Shown in pieces: positions 9,188 through 17,104 of a DNA stretch of 64,000 nt. Each line of letters opens with the position of its first letter. The first letter of the stretch is position 1. The translations under genes and the position numbers were made by a program. The stretch is from VXNE01 sp964518405 (GTDB lineage Bacteria; Pseudomonadota; Gammaproteobacteria; Pseudomonadales; Azotimanducaceae), in contig CAZFGB010000048.1 of assembly GCA_964518405.1 (NCBI GenBank), forward strand, positions 1 to 64,000, given 5' to 3'. The notes beneath the pieces are model-generated. The model ran no database searches. It was not told the origin of the DNA and worked only from the letters and a program-made list of their open reading frames with translations.

Positions 9188-10434
9188 TGTCGCGCTGCCC
9201 GGAACGGTTCCATCAGCCAGCCGAAAAACGAACGTCGCTCCAGGATGATGTTGCCTTCCAGCAGCATGCCCGGCTGAAGTTCGAAGCTGCGACCGAAGGC
9301 GATCACTTCCTGCGATGCGAGCCGCACCAGGACGCGATAGCAGGGCTCCGCCAAGTTGAAGGGAACGTTGGCCTCCGCGGCCGATGTAATCGTCGGCGCC
9401 ACGTGGCGGATCACGCCATCGTGGGTGCCGAAACGCTGGTAGGGAAACGCCGCATAAAAAAGGCGAACCGGCTGTCCGCTGGCAACAAGGCCCGCCGCCC
9501 GGCTGGGAACGAAGAGCTCCGCCTCGAGTTCGCTGCCTGCGGGCAGTATGGACGCCAGCGGTTGTTGCGGAGAAACCACCGCACCCGGGATGCTGCGAAT
9601 CGAGGCGATCGTCCCGGCGACCGGCGCCTTGACGACGTACGCGCGGCGACTCTCCAACTCCGCGTCGCGCTGGGCGACATCGGCGATCTGGCTCTCCAGC
9701 CTAGATACCCGCAATGCGACCTCCTGCGGAAACATCGCCGACTGGTGGACGATGTCCGCCAGGCGGGCGCGCAGCTCGGTCAACTCCCGCGCCTGACGTT
9801 TTTCCTCCAGGTGGTGGGCCAGCCAGGACTGTCTTCTGACCTCGGACTCGACGACCGAGACGAAGCCTCCATCCAGCAGCGCCTGGACCTTCTCGAATGA
9901 TGAGCGGGCGGATTTCGTGATTTCGCGCTGTAGATCCCGCTGTCCCTCGAACGACGCGATCTGCGCGTTCAGGCTCTCCCGTTCCGTCCGAAGACGCGAA
10001 AGTTGCCGCTTCAACCGATCCCGTTCGAGACTGATCTGACCCTCAAGCAAGCGCTCCTGCTCGCTCAAGGACCGCATGGCGATGGCGGCGGCGGTATCGC
10101 CCGCGAGTGACGGCGACTCGCTTCGAACCACCGCGAGCACCTGACCCGCTTCCACCTCGTCGCGCACCTGCGCGTGGGCATCGCGCAGGACTCCCGCCCG
10201 AGGCGGCGTCACCTTGACCAGTCCCTTGGAGGGCACGAGATAGCCCGGCACCCGCTCCGCCCGGGCATAGGTGCCGAACACAGCGAACGCTGCCGCGGCC
10301 AGCAACGTCACCAACAAACAACCCGTAACCACGGCAATAGGCAACGGCGTGACGATAAGGACATCCCCGTGCAGGCGCTGACCCTGCGCCTCTAGAACCT
10401 CTTTGCGGAAGAGCGGCGGCATCGCCCGTACCAT
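9184..10434 (-). CDS. HlyD-family membrane fusion protein of peptide exporter (RaxA/CvaA-like)
   Basis: 416 residues: a short cytoplasmic start (LFRKEVLEAQGQRLHGDVL is typical of the CvaA/RaxA branch), one membrane helix at about residues 28-52, a split biotinyl-lipoyl domain (GYLVPSKGLVKVTPPRAGVL and VVKAPVAGTIASI), and a long coiled coil of about 150 residues between the halves. The C-terminal beta domain ends with ELQPGMLLEGNIILERRS. It bridges the C39 ABC exporter to an outer-membrane channel (TolC type, not in this window). The stop overlaps the start of the ABC gene by 4 bp, so the two form an operon. An upstream promoter is not obvious in the 92 bp before it. Confidence 0.93.
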   Translation of the reverse strand: MVRAMPPLFRKEVLEAQGQRLHGDVLIVTPLPIAVVTGCLLVTLLAAAAFAVFGTYARAERVPGYLVPSKGLVKVTPPRAGVLRDAHAQVRDEVEAGQVLAVVRSESPSLAGDTAAAIAMRSLSEQERLLEGQISLERDRLKRQLSRLRTERESLNAQIASFEGQRDLQREITKSARSSFEKVQALLDGGFVSVVESEVRRQSWLAHHLEEKRQARELTELRARLADIVHQSAMFPQEVALRVSRLESQIADVAQRDAELESRRAYVVKAPVAGTIASIRSIPGAVVSPQQPLASILPAGSELEAELFVPSRAAGLVASGQPVRLFYAAFPYQRFGTHDGVIRHVAPTITSAAEANVPFNLAEPCYRVLVRLASQEVIAFGRSFELQPGMLLEGNIILERRSFFGWLMEPFRAARH

Positions 10435-10526
10435 ATTCGGCCGGAGCAGCCGCGCATACGGAACCCCTCCGGTTTCCAGGTAGGCGATTTCTTAAATTGC
10501 GCGCGGCGCATGCCGCAGCTTTTGGA

Positions 10527-11462
10527 CTAGCGGGGTGCCAGGTACTCCGCGGGATCGAAGCGACGGCCGTCCTTCAGGACTTCGAAGTGGACGTGAGGTC
10601 CGGTGGAACGTCCCGTGCTGCCGAGGCGCGCGATCGTCTGACCCTTCTTGACGATGTCGCCAGCCTCGACCTGCGCGGACTCGTGGTGGGCGTAGCGGGT
10701 GGATATGCCTTCGCCATGTTCGATCTCGACCATCTTGCCGTAGGCCCCCGAAGTTCCCGCAAACGTGACGACACCGCCGGCGACGGCCTTGACGTCGCTG
10801 CCTGGGCCACCGGTGAAGTCGACACCTTGGTGCCACGCCGGCTTTCCGGAGATCGGATCGATGCGGGAACCGTAGCGCGACGAAATCCAGCCCCCTTCCA
10901 GCGGCCCGCGCGTGGGCGCGATCTGGTTCTTGAAACTGCCCCGCGCGAGCAGCGACTCGAGCATCTTCATTTCTCGCTCGCGCATCCTCATTTCCGCAGA
11001 CAACCGATCGATCCTGGCGAGGTATTCCGATACGACGATGCCATCCCCGCCGACCGCGGCCTCCGGACCGCCGGTCGCCGCCGGGAGGTCGAAACGGAAC
11101 CCGCTTTCGCCGAGCCCGGCGACTTGGGTCATTTCCGACACCCGTTCCGAGAGCGCTTCCATGCGCAGCAGACGCGCCTCCATGTCCGCGAGCTTCCGAC
11201 CCGCGGCCAGCACTTGCTCGCGCGCCCGCCGCGAGAGCAGGTCGATCTCTTCGCGCTGCTGGTGGAGGCGGTCGCTCCACGTCGACACGGTCATATCGTT
11301 CAAGGATTCCGTGGCCGTGTGGCGAACAACAAGGGCGATGTTGGCGGCGACGAACAGACCGAGGAAGACCGCAAGTCCGACGACGGCCGATTGCGGGGCG
11401 TTGAACGCGCGAACTCGACCGTGGCCGTCGCCGGCGGCTATGATGTGGATCGTCTTTTTCAT
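10527..11462 (-). CDS. M23/LytM-family metallopeptidase, membrane anchored
   Basis: About 311 residues. After MKKTIHIIAAGDGHGRVRAF comes one membrane helix (about 30-50), a coiled coil (about 55-170) and a C-terminal LytM domain with zinc ligands in WHQGVDF and GPHVHFEV. The first His-x3-Asp and the final HxH are all present, so it should be an active peptidoglycan endopeptidase. In Pseudomonas the same gene sits between DUF721 and secA. The start is uncertain: in-frame ATGs lie at 11462, 11477 and 11492, and none has a convincing ribosome-binding site. The last two would overlap the divergent DUF721 gene. Confidence 0.9.
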   Translation of the reverse strand: MKKTIHIIAAGDGHGRVRAFNAPQSAVVGLAVFLGLFVAANIALVVRHTATESLNDMTVSTWSDRLHQQREEIDLLSRRAREQVLAAGRKLADMEARLLRMEALSERVSEMTQVAGLGESGFRFDLPAATGGPEAAVGGDGIVVSEYLARIDRLSAEMRMREREMKMLESLLARGSFKNQIAPTRGPLEGGWISSRYGSRIDPISGKPAWHQGVDFTGGPGSDVKAVAGGVVTFAGTSGAYGKMVEIEHGEGISTRYAHHESAQVEAGDIVKKGQTIARLGSTGRSTGPHVHFEVLKDGRRFDPAEYLAPR

Positions 11463-11475
11463 CGAATCAACGCGC

Positions 11476-11811
11476 ATGCCTGCCCGTAACATAGATGAAA
11501 TCTTATCGGATCGCCATTCGCGGCGAAGTTCCGCTGCGAGTCAGCTTGCGAGGTTGGTGACCCGAACGGAAATGCGCGCGTCGTGGACCGACCAGTTCCG
11601 GGCGTTGTTGCCGCCGCGGGAAGCGCCGCGGTTCGAAGTCGCGAACATCCGCGGACAGTTGCTGACAGTGCACGCGAGCAGCGCCGCCTGGGCGACGCGC
11701 CTGCGCTTCCGCGTGCCGGAGTTGTTGCCGGCGCTGCGGCGGCTGGAAGACTTTTCGAACGTCGAACACATCCGCATTCGGGCGACGCATCGACCGGCGG
11801 AGGCGCCGTAA
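11476..11811 (+). CDS. DUF721 (DciA-like) protein
   Basis: A 111-residue protein starting MPARNIDEIL. It has a basic helical start and the DUF721 core: FRALLPPREAPRFEVANI, GQLLTVHASSAAWATRLRF and VPELLPALRRL. DUF721 proteins related to DciA are thought to help load the replicative helicase in bacteria without DnaC. The position, divergent from the M23 gene and near ftsZ, matches the place of the DUF721 gene in Pseudomonas. The start codon lies only 13 bp from the M23 start on the other strand, so the promoters must lie inside the neighbouring coding sequences. The tail after about residue 104 is not conserved in type. Confidence 0.8.
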   Translation: MPARNIDEILSDRHSRRSSAASQLARLVTRTEMRASWTDQFRALLPPREAPRFEVANIRGQLLTVHASSAAWATRLRFRVPELLPALRRLEDFSNVEHIRIRATHRPAEAP

Positions 11812-12074
11812 GTCGTTTCCGGTTCCCGGCGGTCGCCGCTGGCGAGGCAACGTCCCTGCGATATCCCTCAGAACGGCCAACCAAAATGCGGCTGCGGCAG
11901 GCTCGGTCGAGTCGCCCGAGCAAGACCTCATCGCCGCGCAGGTCATCCATCACCGCCCAATGGAATCGGCAAGGCGGGCACCGCACCCGATTCGCCAATC
12001 GCCAGACGCGCCTGTAGCATCGGCCGGGAGGCGACGGACGCCGCGTTCCGAGTTCGAAAAGCGAGAACTCCATC
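11812..12074 (+). other. Non-coding spacer, no recognisable feature
   Basis: 263 bp between the DUF721 gene and the homocysteine methyltransferase. I see no convincing gene, tRNA, riboswitch or terminator here. In the ancestral order lpxC would sit next to DUF721, and no lpxC-like sequence is visible in any frame. Confidence 0.5.
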
Positions 12075-12968
12075 GTGTCCTGGCGGGAAAAACTCGAAAA
12101 CAACCGGGTTGTCGTGATCGACGGCGGCACCGGATCCGAACTCCAACGGCGGGGCGTGCCGATGAACCAGATCGCCTGGTCCGGACTGGCGGTGCACAGC
12201 CACCCTGGGGTGGTGCGGTCGGTACACGAGGCCTACATCGCGGCCGGCGCCGAGGTGATCATCACGAACACGTTCGGCACGGCGCGGTTCCTGCTGGAGC
12301 CGGCGGGCCTCGGCGACGAGTTCGAGCGCATCAACCGCAACGCCGTGCGACTCGCCGCCGAGGCGCGGGACGCGTCGGGCAAGGATGTCGCCATCGCCGG
12401 GTCGATCTCAAACCTGCCGCCCGGAATGGACGCCGCCAACTACCCCGAGCCCGAGGACGAGCTTGCGGGGCTTAAGGAACTCGCGACGATCCTCGCGGAC
12501 AGCGGGGTAGATGTCATCGCGCTGGAGATGATGCAGGACACTCGGCATGCGGCCCGCGCGATGGAAGCGGCGCTCGAGACCGGCCTTCCCGTCTGGCTGG
12601 GCGTGAGCTGCAGGCAGCGCGCCGACGGCGACGGCCTAGTGAGTTTCGACCTGCCCAACATGGACTTCGCCAAGCCACTCGACGCGCTCGTCCCGATGGG
12701 GCCCAGCGTGGTCAACATCATGCACAGCGACATCAACGTCACGCGCGAGGCGATCGCGATGGTGAGGGAACGCTGGCCCGGGGCCATCGGCGTCTACCCG
12801 GAAGTCGGCGAGTTCGTGCCTCCCAACTGGACATTCGACGCCGATGCGACGCCCGAACGCCTGGTCGAACACGCGCGGAGTTGGGTCGATTGCGGCGCTC
12901 TCCTGGTCGGCGGTTGCTGCGGCACCACGCCAGCGCACATCGCGGCGCTGGCGCGGGCGTTCGGCTGA
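12075..12968 (+). CDS. Homocysteine S-methyltransferase family protein
   Basis: 297 residues forming one betaine-homocysteine methyltransferase type barrel. The zinc site is seen as a single Cys in LGVSCRQR and the paired Cys in VGGCCGTTPAHI near the end. The start region VVVIDGGTGSELQRRG is typical. It should transfer a methyl group to homocysteine; the donor (S-methylmethionine, SAM or another) cannot be read from the sequence. GTG start at 12075. There is no operon partner: the next genes are a toxin-antitoxin pair. It replaces what is usually the lpxC position between DUF721 and ftsZ. Confidence 0.92.
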   Translation: MSWREKLENNRVVVIDGGTGSELQRRGVPMNQIAWSGLAVHSHPGVVRSVHEAYIAAGAEVIITNTFGTARFLLEPAGLGDEFERINRNAVRLAAEARDASGKDVAIAGSISNLPPGMDAANYPEPEDELAGLKELATILADSGVDVIALEMMQDTRHAARAMEAALETGLPVWLGVSCRQRADGDGLVSFDLPNMDFAKPLDALVPMGPSVVNIMHSDINVTREAIAMVRERWPGAIGVYPEVGEFVPPNWTFDADATPERLVEHARSWVDCGALLVGGCCGTTPAHIAALARAFG

Positions 12969-13165
12969 GCCGGCGGCGGAAAGAAATACCGGTTGGCGAG
13001 AAAGATCGGGATCGTCCGGGTGGGCATGCTCTCCATACGCGGGGTTTCGCGCGCCCTCTATTGCTTCAAGGACCGGCAAACCAGCGTCTCGGCCACTGCG
13101 TCGGCATCGTACAGCAGCGTATGATGTGTTATCTTGTATGCATCTCGCTGATTACATGCCAACTT

Positions 13166-13408
13166 ATGATCCGAACACAAATCCAGCTCGAACCCGTCCA
13201 ATACGAGCGTCTGAAGGCGTTGGCGGCACGTCGGGCGACTTCGGTTGCCCAACTCGTTCGCGAGGGCGTGGATCAAATCCTCGCCGGAGAACGAGCGAGC
13301 ACTGATTGGGACCGTTTCCTCGCCGCGGTCGGATCCTGTCACTCGAACGATGTCGTCACAGATGTCTCCGAGCGCCATGACGCCTACTTGTCGGACGCGC
13401 TTGCATGA
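13166..13408 (+). CDS. Ribbon-helix-helix antitoxin
   Basis: 80 residues starting MIRTQIQLEPVQYERLKAL. The strand TQIQLEP and helices ERLKALAARRATSVAQLVREGVD (broken here as one RHH unit) are typical of CopG-like VapB antitoxins; the rest is the toxin-binding tail. The ATG at 13166 was chosen over upstream in-frame codons because the strand begins at once. It overlaps the PIN toxin gene by 4 bp (ATGA), the standard coupling for such pairs. The operon probably autoregulates from the short region before 13166. Confidence 0.85.
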   Translation: MIRTQIQLEPVQYERLKALAARRATSVAQLVREGVDQILAGERASTDWDRFLAAVGSCHSNDVVTDVSERHDAYLSDALA

Positions 13409-13818
13409 GTGACGTATTCGTCGATACGTCGGCCCTCTACGCCCTTCTCGTCGAAGAAGACGACAATCACGACGACGCCCGCATTGCGGCCGAATCTCTG
13501 CGCGAGCTTGACGCAACGTTGGTGACATCGTCTTTCGTAGTGCTTGAGACCGTGGCATTACTACAGGCCAGAGTTGGAGTTGGAGCCGTGCGGATCTTCT
13601 ACCTGGACATCCTGCCGTTGCTCCGAATCATCTGGGTCGACAAAGACCTGCTCCATCGCGCGATCAATGCGCTGCTGGCTGCGTCCCGCCGGCAGGTCAG
13701 CCTGACTGATTGGGCGAGCATCGCCCTGATGCAAGACCACCGCATCGATCAAGCGTTCGCCTTCGACGAAGACTTCACAAGGATGGGAGTCGATCTCATA
13801 CCGAGCGGTTCGACTTAG
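13405..13818 (+). CDS. PIN-domain toxin (VapC-like ribonuclease)
   Basis: 137 residues of PIN fold. The acidic residues are visible in FVDTSALYALL (Asp near the N-terminus), VLETVALL (Glu), SLTDWASIALM (Asp) and FAFDEDF (C-terminal Asp). It is expected to cut RNA, often tRNA, when freed from its antitoxin. Coupled by a 4-bp overlap to the RHH antitoxin before it. All acidic residues are present, so it is likely functional. The module stands at a synteny break, between a methyltransferase gene and the end of ftsZ. Confidence 0.88.
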   Translation: MSDVFVDTSALYALLVEEDDNHDDARIAAESLRELDATLVTSSFVVLETVALLQARVGVGAVRIFYLDILPLLRIIWVDKDLLHRAINALLAASRRQVSLTDWASIALMQDHRIDQAFAFDEDFTRMGVDLIPSGST

Positions 13819-13859
13819 ACCGCAATCATGGCATTGAACCCCGTTGACGGGCGTAAGCG

Positions 13860-13956
13860 CGGACCGCGGCGGCGCGGCGTGGTTCGCGCGCGCCATCAGG
13901 TTCCCGGGCGGGTTCGAGCAGGCGGTGAGTACCCCGTCCCGGGTTCCCGCGGTCCG
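13860..13956. repeat. Inverted 10-bp arms downstream of ftsZ
   Basis: CGGACCGCGG at 13860-13869 is matched by its reverse complement CCGCGGTCCG at 13947-13956, 77 bp apart. It lies between the convergent ends of the PIN toxin and ftsZ. There is no T-run, so it is not a classical terminator. In such GC-rich sequence it may be chance. Confidence 0.3.
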
Positions 13957-13957
13957 A

Positions 13958-15124
13958 CTACGGGTCTGTGCGGCTCAGAAAGGCCTTGAGGTCCAGGTAG
14001 TTGTCTTGCGCTTCGGATTCAACTTCCGCGATGCGTTCGACCCGCCGTTCCTTGCGGTCGCGCAGATAGGCGGGACGCTCCAGTTCCTCGTAGTCCACCG
14101 GCTCGTCGGTCTCGTCCGACACGACCCCTCCACCATCGCTCGCTCCTTCGGCCGGATCGCGCGGATCTCCCGCCGGATCGCTGAGTCCGGTGACCACCAC
14201 CGTCACTTTCAGGTCGTCGCCCCACTCCGGATCGACCACCATCCCCAGTACGACATTGCACTCCGGCGACGTGAACTCTTCCACGGTGTTGCCCACCTCG
14301 AACACTTCGGCAAGGTTGAGATCGGATCCCGCAACCACGTTGACGAGCGCGCCGCGCGCTCCTTCAAGTTCAATGTCTTCGAGCAGCGGACAGCGTATGG
14401 CGGTCTCTGCCGCTTCCCGCGCCCGATTCTCGCCCGTCGCGCGTCCGGCGCCCATCATCGCCTTGCCCATCTCTGACATGACCGTGCGCACATCCGCGAA
14501 GTCGGTGTTCATCAAGCCGGGCCGCGTGATCAGGTCCGAGATTCCCTGGACCGCGCCGAGCAGGACATCGTTCGCCGCCGAGAATGCGTCCAGCACCAAG
14601 GTCTTCTCGCCAAGCACCGACGGCAGCCTGTCGTTGGGAATGACGATCAGGGAGTCCACGTGACGCTCCAGTTCCTCGATCCCCTTGTCGGCTATCTCCG
14701 TGCGTTTCTCGAATGAAAACGGCCGCGTCACCACGGCAACGGTGAGAATGTCCAGTTCCTTCGCCACTTCCGCGAAGACGGGCGCCGCACCGGTGCCGGT
14801 GCCTCCGCCCATCCCGGCGGTGACGAAAACCATGTCCGCGCCTTCAAGCACCTCGGCGATTCGATCCCGGTCCTCCAGCGCCGACTGTCTCCCGATCTCC
14901 GGATTCGCGCCCGCGCCGAGGCCCTTCGTGACCGATCCCCCAAGCTGCAGGATCGTGCCCGCATTCACGCTCTTGAGCGCCTGCGCATCCGTGTTGGCGG
15001 CGATGAAATCGATACCCTCCACGCGGTGCTTCAACATGTGCTGCACCGCGTTGCCGCCGCCGCCGCCAATGCCTATCACCTTGATAATCGCGCTCTCAGG
15101 GGCGCTGTCCACCAGTTCAAACAT
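13958..15124 (-). CDS. ftsZ: Cell division protein FtsZ
   Basis: The tubulin-like GTPase that forms the Z ring, 388 residues. The signature GGGTGTGA is present, with FIAANTDAQAL, NTDFADVRTVM (T7 loop) and VVTGL in the C-terminal domain. A variable linker rich in Asp/Glu/Arg follows after about residue 320. The end YLDLKAFLSRTDP corresponds to the conserved peptide that binds FtsA and ZipA, though it diverges from the common LDIPAFLR pattern. The gene lies 27 bp after ftsA on the same strand and is the distal gene of the dcw cluster. No lpxC follows it. Confidence 0.98.
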   Translation of the reverse strand: MFELVDSAPESAIIKVIGIGGGGGNAVQHMLKHRVEGIDFIAANTDAQALKSVNAGTILQLGGSVTKGLGAGANPEIGRQSALEDRDRIAEVLEGADMVFVTAGMGGGTGTGAAPVFAEVAKELDILTVAVVTRPFSFEKRTEIADKGIEELERHVDSLIVIPNDRLPSVLGEKTLVLDAFSAANDVLLGAVQGISDLITRPGLMNTDFADVRTVMSEMGKAMMGAGRATGENRAREAAETAIRCPLLEDIELEGARGALVNVVAGSDLNLAEVFEVGNTVEEFTSPECNVVLGMVVDPEWGDDLKVTVVVTGLSDPAGDPRDPAEGASDGGGVVSDETDEPVDYEELERPAYLRDRKERRVERIAEVESEAQDNYLDLKAFLSRTDP

Positions 15125-15151
15125 CTACCTGCTCCTCACTTCTCGTTGAGT

Positions 15152-16375
15152 TCAAACGTTCTCTCCGAACCACTTGCCGATGCGGCTGAAAAATCCGCGC
15201 GAACCCGACTTGCCGTTCTGGCTGCCGTTCTCCCGCTCCTGTCCGTATACGAGCAAACCCACGCCCGTAGCGTAGATGGGATTGCGGACTATGTCGGACA
15301 ATCCCTCCACGGCTCTCGGCGCGCCGACGGACACCGGCATGCCGAAGATCTCTTCCGCCAGTTCGACGGCCCCCTCCATCTTCGAGGACCCGCCGGTCAG
15401 CACGATCCCCGCGCCCAGCATGTCCTCGAAGCCGCTGCGGCGCAGGTCCGTTCTGACCAGCGTGAACAGTTCCTCATATCGCGGCTCGACGACCTCCGCC
15501 AACGTATGGCGCGAGATGTCGCGGCGCGGTTGGTCGGCGAGGCCCGGAACCACGATGGTCTCGTCCGGATGCACGAACCTGTTCAATGCGCACGCATACT
15601 TGATCTTGATTTCCTCGGCATGCCTGGTGGGGGTCCGAAGCGCCATCGCGATGTCGTTGGTGATCTGCGCGCCGGCGATCGGAATCACGGCGGTGTGGCG
15701 AATCGCGCCGTCGGTGAAGACAGCGATGTCGGTAGTGCCGCCGCCGATGTCGACCAGGCACACGCCCAGCTCCCGCTCATCGTCCGTCAACACGGAATAG
15801 CTGGACGCCAGTTGCTCCAGAATCACTTCGTTGACCGCAAGGCCGCAGCGCTCGATGCATTTCTCTATGTTCTGCGCCGCGTTGACCGCGCAACTGACGA
15901 GATGGACCTTCGCTTCCATCCTCACGCCCGACATGCCGAGGGGCTCCTTCACGCCCTCCTGGTGGTCGATGATGTATTCCTGCGTGACGACGTGCAGGAT
16001 CTTCTGATCCGCCGGGATTGCCACCGCGCCGGCGGCGTCGATCACCCGATCGACGTCCTGTTGCTGCACTTCGCTGTCGCTGATGGCGACGATTCCGTGC
16101 GAATTCAGGCTCTTCACATGGCCCCCGGCAATGCCTGCATAGACCGATTCGATTCTGCATCCGCCCATCAGCTCCGCTTCCTCCACCGCGCGCTGAATCG
16201 ACTGCACGGTGGATTCGATATCCACCACGACGCCTTTCCTCAACCCGGTGGAGGGATGCGAACCGATCCCTACAACCTCGACTCCGCCCTCGGGCGTGAC
16301 CTCGCCGACGAGCGAGGCCACCTTGCTGGTGCCTATGTCGAGTCCGATGATCTTCTTTCTGCCGTGTTCCGCCAC
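15152..16375 (-). CDS. ftsA: Cell division protein FtsA
   Basis: Actin-like membrane tether for FtsZ, 407 residues. The ATPase blocks are visible: GLDIGTSKVASLVGEV (phosphate 1), VCLVDIGGGTTDIAVF (phosphate 2) and IVLTGGSSKMEGAVELAE (adenosine). The C-terminus GFFSRIGKWFGENV is an amphipathic membrane-binding helix. It sits between ftsQ (18 bp) and ftsZ (27 bp), in the standard dcw order. Confidence 0.98.
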   Translation of the reverse strand: MAEHGRKKIIGLDIGTSKVASLVGEVTPEGGVEVVGIGSHPSTGLRKGVVVDIESTVQSIQRAVEEAELMGGCRIESVYAGIAGGHVKSLNSHGIVAISDSEVQQQDVDRVIDAAGAVAIPADQKILHVVTQEYIIDHQEGVKEPLGMSGVRMEAKVHLVSCAVNAAQNIEKCIERCGLAVNEVILEQLASSYSVLTDDERELGVCLVDIGGGTTDIAVFTDGAIRHTAVIPIAGAQITNDIAMALRTPTRHAEEIKIKYACALNRFVHPDETIVVPGLADQPRRDISRHTLAEVVEPRYEELFTLVRTDLRRSGFEDMLGAGIVLTGGSSKMEGAVELAEEIFGMPVSVGAPRAVEGLSDIVRNPIYATGVGLLVYGQERENGSQNGKSGSRGFFSRIGKWFGENV

Positions 16376-16393
16376 TGTCCGTTCTCTCCTTGG

Positions 16394-17104
16394 CTAATTC
16401 CTCGCGATCAGCGTTTCTTCCGCCAATTCGTCCCGCCAGCGCACCGCAACGCCGCTGCCGTAGCGCGCGTCGATTCGATCGACTTCTTCCATCCGGTGGA
16501 TCAGCGCGTCCGCGTACACCGCCAGCACGCGCTCGAGACGTCCGTTGATATCCCGCGTACCGAGCAGCACCGTGATATCGTCCTCCAGGATCAGTTGCCA
16601 GCCGCCGACGTCGGTTTCTTCGAGGCCCTTCAACGAGAGTCCGAGATCCGCCAACCGGCCACTGAGCTTGCCGTACAGTTGCATCACCTCGCCGCTGGCG
16701 AAAAGATTGCCGGACAATGTCGGCAGCGTCTCTTGCCAGGTCGTCGGACCCGGCGCGCCGACGACTTCTCCGGCCGTCGTCACGTATTCCGCGTTGCCCC
16801 AGCGCGCAGCCAATGCCTCTCGCTTGACCGACACGTTGATCATTCCCGGTCCGTCGCGGCGTACGCGGGCATCGCGCGTCCAGCCGAGCGCCTCGATCGC
16901 GGAGACGACTTCACCCGCGCCGGTAACGGCCGAGTCCAGGGCATCGATCACGACGGCGCGGATCTCCTGTCTCTCCATGTCGGTCAGATCTCCCGCAATC
17001 CGCACGAGTTCGACCGGCCTGTCGAGGAAACGCCACAGGGCGGCCGATCCCGCCCCCACGACCGCGATCATCATCAATGCCGCACACAACGACTTAAGCC
17101 ACAT
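16394..17104 (-). CDS. ftsQ: Cell division protein FtsQ
   Basis: 236 residues: a short cytoplasmic start, one membrane helix (about residues 5-28), then a POTRA domain beginning PVELVRIAGDLTDMERQEI and the beta domain with WQLILEDDITVLLG. FtsQ links early and late divisome proteins. It is a little shorter than the E. coli protein (276). Its start overlaps the end of murC by 11 bp. In most relatives ddlB (and often murB) lies between murC and ftsQ; here there is no room for either. Confidence 0.95.
   Translation of the reverse strand: MWLKSLCAALMMIAVVGAGSAALWRFLDRPVELVRIAGDLTDMERQEIRAVVIDALDSAVTGAGEVVSAIEALGWTRDARVRRDGPGMINVSVKREALAARWGNAEYVTTAGEVVGAPGPTTWQETLPTLSGNLFASGEVMQLYGKLSGRLADLGLSLKGLEETDVGGWQLILEDDITVLLGTRDINGRLERVLAVYADALIHRMEEVDRIDARYGSGVAVRWRDELAEETLIARN

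Noticed and set aside
11812..12074. Possible SAM or SAH riboswitch before the homocysteine methyltransferase
   Set aside because: I looked for the known conserved cores and found none that I could support.
11459..12130. A 223-residue minus-strand frame across DUF721 and the following spacer
   Set aside because: It covers a recognisable gene on the other strand and has no family resemblance; not reported as a gene.
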